Below, in pieces: positions 35,427 to 45,367 of a stretch of DNA of 64,000 bases (the first letter of the stretch is position 1; the number at the start of each line of letters is the position of its first letter). The notes under the pieces are model-generated. The model searched no databases. It was not told the DNA's origin and saw only the letters and a program-made list of their open reading frames with translations. Source of the DNA: Iningainema tapete BLCC-T55 (GTDB lineage Bacteria; Cyanobacteriota; Cyanobacteriia; Cyanobacteriales; Nostocaceae). Location of the stretch: positions 54,788 through 118,787 of the forward strand of contig NZ_JACXAE010000063.1 in assembly GCF_014698965.1 (NCBI RefSeq), given 5' to 3'. A program made the translations under genes and the position numbers.

Positions 35427-37631
35427 ATGGCAAAGATTAATCCTTGGCATTATTTGCAAAAACTACTGCCAAGGCGTGGTAGCCGGGTAAATACTCCTAC
35501 CATCTTACAAATGGAGGCAGTTGAATGTGGTGCTGCAGCCTTAGGTATTATTCTCTGTTATTACGGTCTAATTGTGTCGCTTTTAGAACTGCGGCAAGAA
35601 TGCGGTATTTCCCGCGATGGTAGTAAAGCTGTCAATCTGCTCAAAGCAGCTAGGGGCTACGGGCTTCAAGCCGAAGGTGCTAAATTGGAACTAGAATACC
35701 TGCAAGGTTTGCGCCCACCATACATTGTGTTCTGGAACTTCAACCACTTTCTGGTGGTAGAGGGATTTTGCTCGTCTTGGGTTTACATTAACGACCCTGC
35801 CAGTGGACGGCGAAGGATATCCTTAAAGGAGTTTGATGAGGGGTACACTGGATTAGTGCTAGTGATGCGACCTGGACCTGAATTTACCAAAGGCGGTCGC
35901 AAACCCAACCTAATTTTGTCCCTGTGGTCGCGGCTACAAGGCGCTACTGGTGCTTTAGTATACTGCATAATAGCGGGATTTCTGCTGACACTCGTCGGAT
36001 TGGTAATCCCTGTATTCAGTCAGGTGTTTGTGGACGAAATCCTGATTCAGGGACAACAGCACTGGCTGCGCCCACTACTCCTTGGGATGGCGATCGCAGC
36101 GTTGCTTCAGTCCGGACTGACGCTACTGCGGCTACGATACCTGCGACGGCTAAAAATTAAGTTGGCTTTAAGTATGTCTAGCCGTTTTCTGTGGCATGTT
36201 CTGCGCCTACCCCCTAGTTTTTACGCTCAACGGTTTGCTGGCGAAATCAGTGAGCGCATCAGTTTAAATGACCAAGTCGCTGACGTTCTTTCCGGACAAT
36301 TGGCGACTACAGCGATCGATGCAGTGATGGTGATTTTTTACGCACTAGTGATGCTCCAGTATGACAAAGTACTGACCTTAATTTTAGTCAGCTTTGCGAC
36401 ATTCAATGTTCTCACCTTGCGGTGGATTTCCCGTCAGCGCGTAGACGCTAATCAGCAATTGGTTCAAGACTATGGCAAAGCGGCTGGCGCGTCCATTGCC
36501 GCTCTTCAAAATATTGAAACATTAAAGGTATCTGGGTTAGAAGCAGATTTCTTTGCTCGCTGGTCAGGTTACTATACCAAGGCAATGAATTCTCAGCAGG
36601 AACTAGGAGTTTCCAACCAGACTCTTTCTGTATTAACAGTGCTTTTGTCTGCTCTTTCATCTACGCTATTGCTGGTTTTAGGTGGGTTACGGGTGATGGA
36701 TGGGCATCTCACCATCGGTATGTTTGTAGCCTTTGGGGGCATGATGCATAGCTTTCAAGAACCTGTTAACAATCTCGTGAACTTCGGCAGTACTCTCCAA
36801 GAACTGGAAGGCAATTTAATCCGTCTAGATGATGTTTTAGACCACCCAACCGATCCACGAATAGAGCACAAGAGTAGCTTTACTTCTCCCCCATTCCCCC
36901 ACTCCCGTCTACAGGGTTACATCGAATTGCGAAACCTTACCTTTGGCTATAGCCGTCTAGAACCTCCCCTCATTGAAAACTTTAACCTATCGGTAAAACC
37001 CGGACAGCGAATTGCCATAGTGGGTAGCAGCGGTTCGGGCAAGTCTACGATTGGCAAATTGGTAAGCGGACTCTACGAGTCTTGGTCAGGAGAAATTCGC
37101 TTTGATGGCTTCCGCAAAGAAGAAATTCCCCATCACGTACTGACCAACTCCATTGCTATGGTCGAGCAGGATATTCTACTTTTCGGGGGAACTATCAGAG
37201 AGAATCTTACCTTATGGGATGTTACGGTTTCAGAACAAAACCTGAAACTAGCATGTCTTGATGCAGCTATTGACGAAGTAGTGCAATCTATGCCTGGAGG
37301 GTATAATGCTCAGTTATTAGAAGGGGCAGCCAACTTAAGTGGTGGTCAACGTCAGCGGCTAGAAATTGCCCGTGCTTTGGTGAACAATCCTTCAATCCTG
37401 ATTTTGGATGAAGCTACCAGTGCCTTGGATGCAGAAATCGAAAAAATTATTGACCAGAATCTCCGGCGACGAGGGTGTACCTGCCTAATTATTGCCCATC
37501 GGTTCAGCACCATTTGCGACTGCGACCAAATTATTGTCCTTGAGCGCGGCAGAATAGTACAGCAAGGCACTCATGATGAATTGTGGCAAGTAGAGGGAGT
37601 GTACTCGCAGCTGCTGAGAAGTGAAAGTTAA
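35427..37631 (+). CDS. NHLP-type peptidase-containing ABC exporter (C39 peptidase/permease/ATPase)
   Basis: A protein of about 734 residues. The C39 peptidase domain (about 15-150) has catalytic Cys in LQMEAVECGAAALG, His in FNHFLVVEGF and Asp in INDPASG, and cleaves leaders after a double glycine. A six-helix membrane domain follows (about 160-450). The ATPase has Walker A VGSSGSGKSTIGK, signature LSGGQRQRLEIARAL, Walker B ILILDEATSALD and the H-loop IIAHRFS. ATG at 35427 is preferred to GTG at 35403 because homologues start close to the peptidase domain. It would process and export the double-glycine peptide. Confidence 0.93.
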   Translation: MAKINPWHYLQKLLPRRGSRVNTPTILQMEAVECGAAALGIILCYYGLIVSLLELRQECGISRDGSKAVNLLKAARGYGLQAEGAKLELEYLQGLRPPYIVFWNFNHFLVVEGFCSSWVYINDPASGRRRISLKEFDEGYTGLVLVMRPGPEFTKGGRKPNLILSLWSRLQGATGALVYCIIAGFLLTLVGLVIPVFSQVFVDEILIQGQQHWLRPLLLGMAIAALLQSGLTLLRLRYLRRLKIKLALSMSSRFLWHVLRLPPSFYAQRFAGEISERISLNDQVADVLSGQLATTAIDAVMVIFYALVMLQYDKVLTLILVSFATFNVLTLRWISRQRVDANQQLVQDYGKAAGASIAALQNIETLKVSGLEADFFARWSGYYTKAMNSQQELGVSNQTLSVLTVLLSALSSTLLLVLGGLRVMDGHLTIGMFVAFGGMMHSFQEPVNNLVNFGSTLQELEGNLIRLDDVLDHPTDPRIEHKSSFTSPPFPHSRLQGYIELRNLTFGYSRLEPPLIENFNLSVKPGQRIAIVGSSGSGKSTIGKLVSGLYESWSGEIRFDGFRKEEIPHHVLTNSIAMVEQDILLFGGTIRENLTLWDVTVSEQNLKLACLDAAIDEVVQSMPGGYNAQLLEGAANLSGGQRQRLEIARALVNNPSILILDEATSALDAEIEKIIDQNLRRRGCTCLIIAHRFSTICDCDQIIVLERGRIVQQGTHDELWQVEGVYSQLLRSES

Positions 37632-37651
37632 GGCACTACAGGAAACAGAAA

Positions 37652-40384
37652 ATGGTTAACTACACCGACATCAGCGAGCTACCAGGAAAATTATATCAAG
37701 TTAAAGGCAATGAACCGATACTGCTAGATAACCCGCAGACAATTTGGGTAGTCAAATCCGGTTCTGTAGCCTTGTTTGCAGTCACAGTTAGGAATGGTAT
37801 TGTTGAAGGGACTCGGCGTTATCTGTTCCAGAGTAATGCCAAAGAGGTACTATTTGGCACAACTCCCAACCCTGATAATTATAACTGCCAAATGTTAGCA
37901 GTACCGACTGAGAAGACAGAATTGCTACAGGTAGATTGGGAATGCTTGATTGCTTTAACCGCTGATGCCGACATCACAATTGTGGCACTGGTAGAGAGTT
38001 GGCTGCAAAAACTTAGTAATGCTTTGCCCCTTAGGGACATCCTGTGGCTGGAAGCAGACGCTGCACTTCAGTTTACTACTAAGACGACGAATGCATCAAG
38101 AAACTCAGATAAACTCTTGGCAGGACTAAGTCAGCTTCATAAGCAATTTTTTTATTATATCACGCTTTGGCAAGAGCAGGAGCGCTTAGAAGAACTAAAG
38201 CGATTACAGGTAAGGAAACATCTTGATCGTCAGGTAACAGCGGAGGCTCTAGAAGAGCTAGCGTCGCCGCTGATGCCTAAAGAAACTCACTTTTTTCTAG
38301 AAGGTACGCCTCTCACCGTGGCTGCTGGGGCAGTAGGAAAAGCCCTGGGTGTGAAAATTAATCCCTCAACTCAGTCAGAAGATTCCAAACGTGTCAAAGA
38401 CCCTTTGGAGGCGATTGCCTGGGCTTCGCGATTGCGAATGCGGCGGGTTTTGCTGCAAGACAACTGGTGGAAACAAGACTGTGGTCCGATGATAGCTTAC
38501 ACTCAGCAAGATGAGCGACCAGTGGCGCTACTACCCGTTTCCGGCACTCGCTATGAACTTTTTGATCCAGTCGCACAAACCCGTACCCTTGTAGATGCCA
38601 GGATTGCCGCCTCCTTAACTACCGTTGCTTATACTTTTTATCGGTCTTTGCCCAATAAAGCTCTCAATGTTGTCGATTTACTTTGGTTCGCTCTCTCTGG
38701 TCGAGGAAAAGACCTACTTGTGATTCTCTTAACTGGCATTGCTGTCACGTTACTGGGGATGCTCACTCCTCATGCCACTGCCATTCTAGTTGACCACGCG
38801 ATTCCAGATAGCGATCGCGGATTATTGCTACAATTTGGGTTAGGGCTACTGATTGCTGGGGCAGCAACTGCGCTCTTTCGCTTAGCTCAGGGATTGTCTG
38901 TGTTGCGAGTAGAAACTGTTTCAGACGTCCATACCCAAGCTGCTGTCTGGGATCGACTGCTAAATTTGCCAGTCTCCTTTTTCCGCCAATACACTACTGG
39001 AGACCTTCATGCTCGGGTGACATCTGTTAATAGTATCCGTCGTCGCCTCAGTGGCAACACTTTGATGAATATCATTAGCGGTCTATTTGCCTTTCTGAAT
39101 TTAGCACTTTTGTTCTACTACAACTTTAAATTAGCCCTAGTCGCTGTTGCTGTAGTTTTAGTAGAAATCGCAGTCACTATGATTTCTGGCATTATTCTCG
39201 TTCGTCAGATCCGTCCTTTGCTGGAAATCCAGGGAAATCTCTTTGGGCAGACTGTGCAGCTTCTCAATGGTATTTCTAAGCTGCGGGTGGCGGGAGCAGA
39301 GGAGCGTGCTTTCGCCTTCTGGAGTAAAAACTACAGTCGGCAAATTAAACTCGAACTTAGCACTCAGTTCATTGAAGATGCTGTGACACTTTTCAATACA
39401 GTCATGCCAACGATAACTTCTGGAGTGCTATTCTGGTTTGCAACTCAAATGCTCACTGAGGTTCAAACTCCTGAGCAAAGTGGACTGAGTCTTGGTACTT
39501 TCCTTGCTTTTAACACCGCGTTCATAACCTTTGTTGAGAGTGCTACAAATGCGAGCAACACAGTCCCTAATGTTATGCAAGTTATCCCTCTGTGGAAACG
39601 GGCGCAGCCGATTGTCAAGAGTACACCGGAAGTGGACTTGACTAAAGCAGATCCAGGCAAACTTACAGGGAGAATCACTTTAGATCGTGTATCGTTTCGC
39701 TATCGAGAAGATGGACCTCTGATCCTAGAGAATGTGAGTATTCATGCTGAACGTGGGGAATTTATTGCGCTGGTGGGAGAATCTGGGAGTGGTAAATCGA
39801 CCATATTCCGATTACTACTGGGGTTTGAAACTCCCAAAGACGGTAGTATCTATTACGATGGAAAAGACTTGTCTGGATTGGATATTAGTGCTGTACGCCG
39901 ACAATTAGGCGTAGTTTTGCAGAATGGAAACATTTTTTCAGGTTCCATTTTTGATAACTTAGGTGGCGGTGCTCAGATTACATTAAATGAAGCTTGGGAA
40001 GCAGCTCGTATGTCTGGGCTAGCTGATGATATTGCTGCCATGCCAATGGGAATGCACACAGTGGTAAGCCAAGGAGGTGGCAATCTCTCAGGGGGACAAC
40101 GGCAACGGCTACTGATTGCCAAAGCTTTAGTATTGAAACCCCGAATTTTGCTATTTGATGAGGCTACTAGTGCTTTAGATAACAGAACCCAAGCAATTGT
40201 TAGTGAAAGTTTAGATCATTTGCAAGTTACCCGCATAGTAATCGCCCATCGACTTAGTACCATCCGCAATGCTCACCGCATTTATGTACTCCAAGCAGGT
40301 AGAGTTGTGCAACTCGGAAGTTTTACGGAATTATCTTCTCAGGACGGACTGTTTGCTCAGTTGATGGCTCGACAAATGGGATAG
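37652..40384 (+). CDS. NHLP-type ABC exporter permease/ATPase with N-terminal accessory region
   Basis: 910 residues, the usual second transporter of NHLP export loci. The first roughly 330 residues are soluble and lack C39 catalytic residues; parts resemble a cyclic-nucleotide-binding-like fold (NQTIWVVKSGSVALFAV region by pattern). Then come six membrane helices (about 350-620) and an ATPase with Walker A VGESGSGKSTIFRLL, signature LSGGQRQRLLIAKAL, Walker B ILLFDEATSALD and H-loop VIAHRLS. It starts 20 bp after the first transporter gene, so the adaptor and two transporters form one operon, probably a heteromeric exporter. Confidence 0.92.
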   Translation: MVNYTDISELPGKLYQVKGNEPILLDNPQTIWVVKSGSVALFAVTVRNGIVEGTRRYLFQSNAKEVLFGTTPNPDNYNCQMLAVPTEKTELLQVDWECLIALTADADITIVALVESWLQKLSNALPLRDILWLEADAALQFTTKTTNASRNSDKLLAGLSQLHKQFFYYITLWQEQERLEELKRLQVRKHLDRQVTAEALEELASPLMPKETHFFLEGTPLTVAAGAVGKALGVKINPSTQSEDSKRVKDPLEAIAWASRLRMRRVLLQDNWWKQDCGPMIAYTQQDERPVALLPVSGTRYELFDPVAQTRTLVDARIAASLTTVAYTFYRSLPNKALNVVDLLWFALSGRGKDLLVILLTGIAVTLLGMLTPHATAILVDHAIPDSDRGLLLQFGLGLLIAGAATALFRLAQGLSVLRVETVSDVHTQAAVWDRLLNLPVSFFRQYTTGDLHARVTSVNSIRRRLSGNTLMNIISGLFAFLNLALLFYYNFKLALVAVAVVLVEIAVTMISGIILVRQIRPLLEIQGNLFGQTVQLLNGISKLRVAGAEERAFAFWSKNYSRQIKLELSTQFIEDAVTLFNTVMPTITSGVLFWFATQMLTEVQTPEQSGLSLGTFLAFNTAFITFVESATNASNTVPNVMQVIPLWKRAQPIVKSTPEVDLTKADPGKLTGRITLDRVSFRYREDGPLILENVSIHAERGEFIALVGESGSGKSTIFRLLLGFETPKDGSIYYDGKDLSGLDISAVRRQLGVVLQNGNIFSGSIFDNLGGGAQITLNEAWEAARMSGLADDIAAMPMGMHTVVSQGGGNLSGGQRQRLLIAKALVLKPRILLFDEATSALDNRTQAIVSESLDHLQVTRIVIAHRLSTIRNAHRIYVLQAGRVVQLGSFTELSSQDGLFAQLMARQMG

Positions 40385-40496
40385 ATTAAAGTTTGCGATC
40401 GCCAATATTTTCCAGGCTATAATCGACCTACGTATGAAGGAAGTAGCAGGGATGGTGCTTCACCCTGTGGCGGGTAGTGGCAAAAATATGCCAAAA

Positions 40497-40512
40497 TAGT
40501 ATATCTGTTCTA
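40497..40512. promoter_or_regulatory. LexA (SOS) box before recA
   Basis: TAGTATATCTGTTCTA, 54 bp before the recA start, fits the cyanobacterial LexA consensus RGTACN3DGTWCB with one departure (T for C in the left half). LexA repression of recA in this organism is inference from the site. Confidence 0.55.
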
Positions 40513-40566
40513 CTCAAAATCCCCAATCAACACTCCAGCATAAATAACTATATATAGAGGTTAGGA

Positions 40567-41646
40567 ATGGCTATCACCACTGACAATGCAGGCAAGCAAA
40601 AAGCGCTCAACATGGTACTTAATCAAATTGAGCGTACCTTTGGCAAAGGATCGATCGTGCGCTTAGGCGATGCTACCCGGATGCGGGTAGAAACAATTTC
40701 TAGTGGAGCGCTTACTCTGGATTTAGCATTGGGCGGCGGTATACCCAAAGGGCGGGTAGTAGAGATTTATGGTCCGGAAAGTTCTGGTAAAACTACTCTA
40801 GCACTGCACGCAGTCGCTGAAGTGCAAAAAAATGGCGGTATTGCTGCCTATGTTGATGCTGAACATGCTCTAGATCCCACCTATGCTGCAGCATTGGGTG
40901 TTGATATCGCCAATTTGTTTGTTTCTCAACCAGATACTGGCGAAGCTGCTTTAGAAATTGTCGATCAGTTAGTTCGTTCTGCTGCAGTTGATATTGTCGT
41001 AATTGACTCAGTAGCTGCACTAGTTCCTCGCGCTGAAATTGAAGGGGAAATGGGTGATGCCCACGTCGGACTTCAAGCACGTTTGATGAGCCAAGCTTTA
41101 CGTAAAATTACGGGTAACATTGGTAAATCTGGTTGTACAGTGATCTTCCTCAACCAATTGCGGCAAAAAATCGGTGTTACTTACGGTAACCCAGAAACTA
41201 CCACTGGCGGTAATGCATTGAAGTATTATTCTTCTGTGCGTTTGGATATTCGTCGGATTCAAACTTTGAAGAAAGGCACAGAAGAATTTGGGAACCGCGT
41301 CAAAGTAAAAGTTGCCAAAAATAAAGTAGCACCACCCTTCAGAATTGCAGAATTTGACATCATTTTCGGTAAAGGTATCTCTACCTTGGGTTGTATAGTG
41401 GATTTGGCAGAAGAAACTAGTGTTCTTGTGCGTAAAGGTGCTTGGTACAGCTACAACGGTGAGAATATCTCTCAAGGGCGAGATAATGCAATTAAGTACC
41501 TGGAAGAAAAGCCTGATTTGATTGAACAAATTAAGCAGCAAGTACGTGAAAAGCTAGACATGGGAGCTGTTGTTTCTGCTAACTCTGTAGGTAAGAATAG
41601 CGAAGACGAGGAAGAAGAAGAATTGGAGATTGAACCAGAAGAGTAA
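40567..41646 (+). CDS. recA: recombinase RecA
   Basis: RecA forms filaments on single-stranded DNA for homologous recombination and triggers SOS self-cleavage of LexA. The 359-residue length is normal. Residues seen: P-loop GPESSGKTT (69-77), [13 protein letters not shown], the Walker B strand [24 protein letters not shown], the L1 region [19 protein letters not shown], and the L2 region [19 protein letters not shown]. The acidic tail ([13 protein letters not shown]) is typical. It has its own promoter region with a LexA-like box and is followed by a palindromic repeat. Confidence 0.97.
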   Translation: MAITTDNAGKQKALNMVLNQIERTFGKGSIVRLGDATRMRVETISSGALTLDLALGGGIPKGRVVEIYGPESSGKTTLALHAVAEVQKNGGIAAYVDAEHALDPTYAAALGVDIANLFVSQPDTGEAALEIVDQLVRSAAVDIVVIDSVAALVPRAEIEGEMGDAHVGLQARLMSQALRKITGNIGKSGCTVIFLNQLRQKIGVTYGNPETTTGGNALKYYSSVRLDIRRIQTLKKGTEEFGNRVKVKVAKNKVAPPFRIAEFDIIFGKGISTLGCIVDLAEETSVLVRKGAWYSYNGENISQGRDNAIKYLEEKPDLIEQIKQQVREKLDMGAVVSANSVGKNSEDEEEEELEIEPEE

Positions 41647-41667
41647 CACATAGCAGTGAAACATATT

Positions 41668-41695
41668 GTAGAGACGTTCCATGAAACGTCTCTAC
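41668..41695. repeat. GTAGAGACG...CGTCTCTAC palindrome, copy 5
   Basis: A 28-bp inverted repeat, 21 bp after the recA stop and before the convergent GT8 gene. It may serve as a terminator. Confidence 0.85.
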
Positions 41696-41755
41696 AAAAA
41701 TTGGTTGTACTCTTTTAGTCAGCTGTCTTCTGACTTAAGCTATTAGCCTTGAACT

Positions 41756-42715
41756 TCAGTTCAAGGCAGCAGTTTTTTGTGGTTTCAATAAAGATTTTTT
41801 CATCATTGTCATTTCTTCCTTTAGTTTCAACTGTAAGCGACGAGGTAACGTTAGCCGCCAGCCACGCCAAGCTGTCATATCAACATACTGAAAAAACAAA
41901 TCTTTGTGAGGATGTTTACAACCTAGCAACCAAGGTTTACCACAGGTGGCAAAGTGAACAATGTATGGATTATGAAGTAAATCATGATAGACTTCTTCTT
42001 CTAAATGACTTTCTTGCCAAGAACTATAGCTGTATAAGATGGGCATTTGGTTCCATTTTAGATCAAGCTCTCCCCATTTACCTGCCAAAACTGCATTCAA
42101 TCCATCTTGATCGTGCCAACGAATAAACTCTTTGTTATTTTCTATATATTCAATGATTTTGTAGCTGATATTATTAGTGCGCCATTTGTCAAGATTGAGT
42201 ACTAAAACTCCTGAATTAAAATACTTACAATCTGGTGAAAGCCCTAATTGCTGATAATTTTTTATTCCTTTAGCAGATGATACATATCGTATCTCCGTAT
42301 CCTGCACTGCTAATAAATAATTATCTTCAATATTAATATTCCATAATTCTTCTAAATTTCCCTTCACAATTAAATCACTGTCTAGATAAATTGCTTTATG
42401 AAATTGTGGTATAAGTTCAGGAATTAACAGCCGATAATAAGCAGTTATTGTGATATGACCGCTTTCTAATAAATTGGCAACTTGAGCTTTTTTGGGATGC
42501 AACCATTCTACCTTTATGTTTTTTGAATGTAAGGATTTTAATATGTTCTTTTTGTTATTCTCCTTAATTCCTCCATCGATTATAAATATTTGTACCGAGC
42601 GGCTTGTTTTAAGATTTGCAATTACAGAGCACATAGTTACTGTAATTGGCATTGCATAATTATCGTCACACGCAGAAACAACCACAATTGGCTCTTCGGA
42701 ATTATTTCGCATCAT
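41756..42715 (-). CDS. glycosyltransferase family 8
   Basis: A 319-residue GT-A fold retaining glycosyltransferase (galactosyl/glucosyl type). The N-terminus IVVVSACDDNYAMPITVTMCSVIANLK is diagnostic. The metal-binding DxD is in KAIYLDSDLIVKGNLEELW, and NSGVLVLNLDKWR and WHDQDGLNAVLAGKWGELDLKWNQ are family motifs. The final helix is basic (LTLPRRLQLKLKEEMTMMKKSLLK), perhaps for membrane contact. It follows the FHA-domain gene by 8 bp, so the two are co-transcribed. The acceptor is unknown. Confidence 0.9.
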   Translation of the reverse strand: MMRNNSEEPIVVVSACDDNYAMPITVTMCSVIANLKTSRSVQIFIIDGGIKENNKKNILKSLHSKNIKVEWLHPKKAQVANLLESGHITITAYYRLLIPELIPQFHKAIYLDSDLIVKGNLEELWNINIEDNYLLAVQDTEIRYVSSAKGIKNYQQLGLSPDCKYFNSGVLVLNLDKWRTNNISYKIIEYIENNKEFIRWHDQDGLNAVLAGKWGELDLKWNQMPILYSYSSWQESHLEEEVYHDLLHNPYIVHFATCGKPWLLGCKHPHKDLFFQYVDMTAWRGWRLTLPRRLQLKLKEEMTMMKKSLLKPQKTAALN

Positions 42716-42723
42716 TTCTATAA

Positions 42724-43503
42724 TTAATTAGGTTTAATGTGCATAAAGCTATCTAAAATATCTGATTGTTGGGTGTTACATAGCTTATACTCATAGGCTG
42801 ATGTTCCAGCTAAATCTTCAACAGTGTCTTGCCCTCTCACAATTTCTGTAAAAATTTCTGCGTCTTGTGTTAAAGATTTTTGTACAGCAAAAACTTGATC
42901 AATTTTTTCTACTTCATCAGCCATTCTTGGTGCAAGTTGTAGCAATAAATCTACTGCTACATTCGGTAATACGCAAGTTGTATAATTAGTGAAAAAAGAA
43001 AAAGTTACACTACCTAAGCGAATGCGATCGCCATCCTTGAGTTTTCTCGCTTTATAAATCGGTTCGCCATTTAGATAGGAACCATTAGTGCTATTAAAGT
43101 CTATTAAGTAAAAACCTTGCGGATCTATATATTGAATAGCAGCATGCCGACGAGACAGATGTTTGTCACATACATATATTCCACTGGCACGGCTACGCCC
43201 AATTGTCCAAATTTGTTGTGGTTGTCGTAAACTCAGTGTTTTGCCTTCACATAAGTTAGTAATTACATAAACAGCAGAACCATCTACGATACCCTGTAAA
43301 TAACGCGGCTTTAGCCCCACCAAAGATGACTGGCTGACATTTTCCAACTGAAGAATTTCATCTAGAAGATTGCTATGGTGTTCATACAATTTCAGGAACA
43401 CCTGATATAAACTTAATCGTCGTTCTAGTTCTTGTTCTCCAAACTCAGTCTTGATAGGTGAGCTTTTTACTGCCAATAAGTTTGGCTTACTAATTTCGGT
43501 CAT
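42724..43503 (-). CDS. FHA-domain protein
   Basis: A 259-residue protein. The central FHA domain (about 85-170) binds phosphothreonine: IWTIGRSRASGIYVCDKHLSRRHAAIQYIDPQGFYLIDFNSTNGSYLNGEPIY carries the conserved Gly-Arg, Ser-Arg-Arg-His and Asn-Gly-Ser residues. The N-terminal 80 residues are helical and the C-terminal 90 residues have no known domain. It sits 8 bp before the GT8 gene and next to a Ser/Thr kinase gene on the same strand, so it may read that kinase's phosphorylation. Confidence 0.9.
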   Translation of the reverse strand: MTEISKPNLLAVKSSPIKTEFGEQELERRLSLYQVFLKLYEHHSNLLDEILQLENVSQSSLVGLKPRYLQGIVDGSAVYVITNLCEGKTLSLRQPQQIWTIGRSRASGIYVCDKHLSRRHAAIQYIDPQGFYLIDFNSTNGSYLNGEPIYKARKLKDGDRIRLGSVTFSFFTNYTTCVLPNVAVDLLLQLAPRMADEVEKIDQVFAVQKSLTQDAEIFTEIVRGQDTVEDLAGTSAYEYKLCNTQQSDILDSFMHIKPN

Positions 43504-43750
43504 TTATATTTAGTCTGTTGCCTATAATCAGGGACAATCGCTTTCTCACTCCTTGTGACACAATCTGGGAATATTGTTTCACTCAAAGTGTTAAGCTTTC
43601 TAACTCTCAGGTTAAAGTTTCACTCTCATTTGTAGTAACCGCATTACCACGTAATATTGTGAAATTTTCTAAAAAAGTTCTTAAATTGTGAAAAGTATTA
43701 TTTTATACTATGAGCAATGGTTCTTACTCATCCCAATCCAAAATCCAAAA

Positions 43751-45367
43751 TTACAGTAAGCCTCGTTTACCATTAGGGCGTACAGTCATCCAATTAGTCT
43801 TAGCTAGCGCTAGTTGCTCCTCGGATACTTTAGCTCCAGTCAAGTTAGCTCCACATAAATTAGCTCCGCGAAGGTTAGCATTATTGAGGTAAGCATAGCT
43901 AAGGTCTGCACCACGTAAATCTGCTCCTTCTAAATCAGCATTATTCAGGTATGCTTTACTCAAATTGGCGTCTCTCAGGTTAGCTCTATTGAGACTAGCT
44001 CTGCCAAAGTCACTATTATGAAGATTAGCTCCTTGAAGATTAGTATTGTTTAATTGCGAACAATGAAAATTAGTTCCCGACAGGTTAGTACTTTGTAAGT
44101 TAAGTAGACTCAAATTATGTAAAGCAAAATCTCGTCTTCCTTTCAAATAGGCTGAAAGTAAGCTTTGGGTATCCAATTTACGGATTCCTTGAGACTTTTG
44201 ACCACCAGAAGAACTATTATTACTGCTAATCCCAGTAGTTGGTTTTGCTGTTAAAACTCTTTGTCTTGTCGGCTCCGCGCTAACATTGACTGCTTCTGCT
44301 ACCTTAGCTCGCCTTGCGCGAATTGCTGCTGCTACTTGAGCCACTCCTTGATTTGAGAAGTTAGTTGTGTCTTTGCTACAAAAGCTAGCAGATTCATCTA
44401 GACGATTGTGAGTACGCTCTTTACTGCCATTTGATTGTACTAGTAAGCCCTGCGCCAAACTTTCCAGATATGGCTCCATTTCTAAAGCTTTGAGTACTTC
44501 TTGGGCTGATTGGTAGCGATTGCGAACTGATACCTCTAGCATTTTTCGCAACACCAATGTTAAGTGATCGCTGATTTGCACTAACTGTTCCCACAGGATT
44601 TCACCTGTATTAGGGTTATATTGTAAATCTTTAGGAGATTTACCTGTGAGTAAGTATATACACGTTACTGCTACAGCATAAATATCACTAGCATAAACCG
44701 GTCGCATCGCCATTTGTTCTGGAGGTGCAAAACCGGGAGTACCAATAGCGTAAGCAGTTAGTGCGGTATGTTCAGATTGACTAGTAACTAGGTTGCTAAC
44801 TTGGTTTTTCACTGCACCAAAATCGATCAGAACTAATCTGGCGTCTTGTGCGCGACGGATCAAGTTTGCTGGTTTGATATCACGATGAATTACTTGGCGT
44901 TCATGGATATATTGCAGTAAAGGCAGGATTTCACTTAAAAATTGTTTAACTCCAGCTTCGCTCAAAACTCCATTCGTTTTAATTTCATGTTGTAAAGTAG
45001 CACCATTAATATATTCTTGTACTAAGTAAAATTGCTGGCGTTCTTCAAAATAGTCCAGTAGTCGGGGTACTTGTGGGTGATTACCGATCCTACCTAGTGT
45101 TACGGCTTCTCGTTCAAACAGTTCCCGCGCCATCTGTAAAATATGTGGTGCGGTTCCTAATGGTCGTAGTTGCTTAATTACGCAGGTAGGTTCTCCAGGT
45201 AAGGCTTCATCTTGGGCAACAAAGGTGGCTCCGAAGCCTCCTTGTCCTAATGGTTTAAGTATCCGATAGCGATCGCGCAATAATAGTCGCGAGCCACAAG
45301 ACTGACACCTTTCACTAAATGCCGAATTTTCTGGATTGGGACAGGTCGGATTTAAGCAGTAGCTCAT
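43751..45367 (-). CDS. Ser/Thr protein kinase with zinc ribbon and pentapeptide repeats
   Basis: A 538-residue Hanks-type kinase. Residues 1-28 hold four Cys in zinc-ribbon spacing (YCLNPTCPNPEN...CQSCGSRLL). The kinase domain (about 34-290) has LGQGGFGATFV, Lys65 in CVIKQL, HRDIKPANL with Asp163, and DFG at 182-184. After a variable linker, residues about 415-515 are pentapeptide repeats (A(N/D)LxxA units such as ANLRGANLCGANLTGA) forming a right-handed beta-helix. This architecture is common in filamentous cyanobacteria. It is separated by 247 bp from the FHA gene downstream. Confidence 0.93.
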   Translation of the reverse strand: MSYCLNPTCPNPENSAFSERCQSCGSRLLLRDRYRILKPLGQGGFGATFVAQDEALPGEPTCVIKQLRPLGTAPHILQMARELFEREAVTLGRIGNHPQVPRLLDYFEERQQFYLVQEYINGATLQHEIKTNGVLSEAGVKQFLSEILPLLQYIHERQVIHRDIKPANLIRRAQDARLVLIDFGAVKNQVSNLVTSQSEHTALTAYAIGTPGFAPPEQMAMRPVYASDIYAVAVTCIYLLTGKSPKDLQYNPNTGEILWEQLVQISDHLTLVLRKMLEVSVRNRYQSAQEVLKALEMEPYLESLAQGLLVQSNGSKERTHNRLDESASFCSKDTTNFSNQGVAQVAAAIRARRAKVAEAVNVSAEPTRQRVLTAKPTTGISSNNSSSGGQKSQGIRKLDTQSLLSAYLKGRRDFALHNLSLLNLQSTNLSGTNFHCSQLNNTNLQGANLHNSDFGRASLNRANLRDANLSKAYLNNADLEGADLRGADLSYAYLNNANLRGANLCGANLTGAKVSEEQLALAKTNWMTVRPNGKRGLL

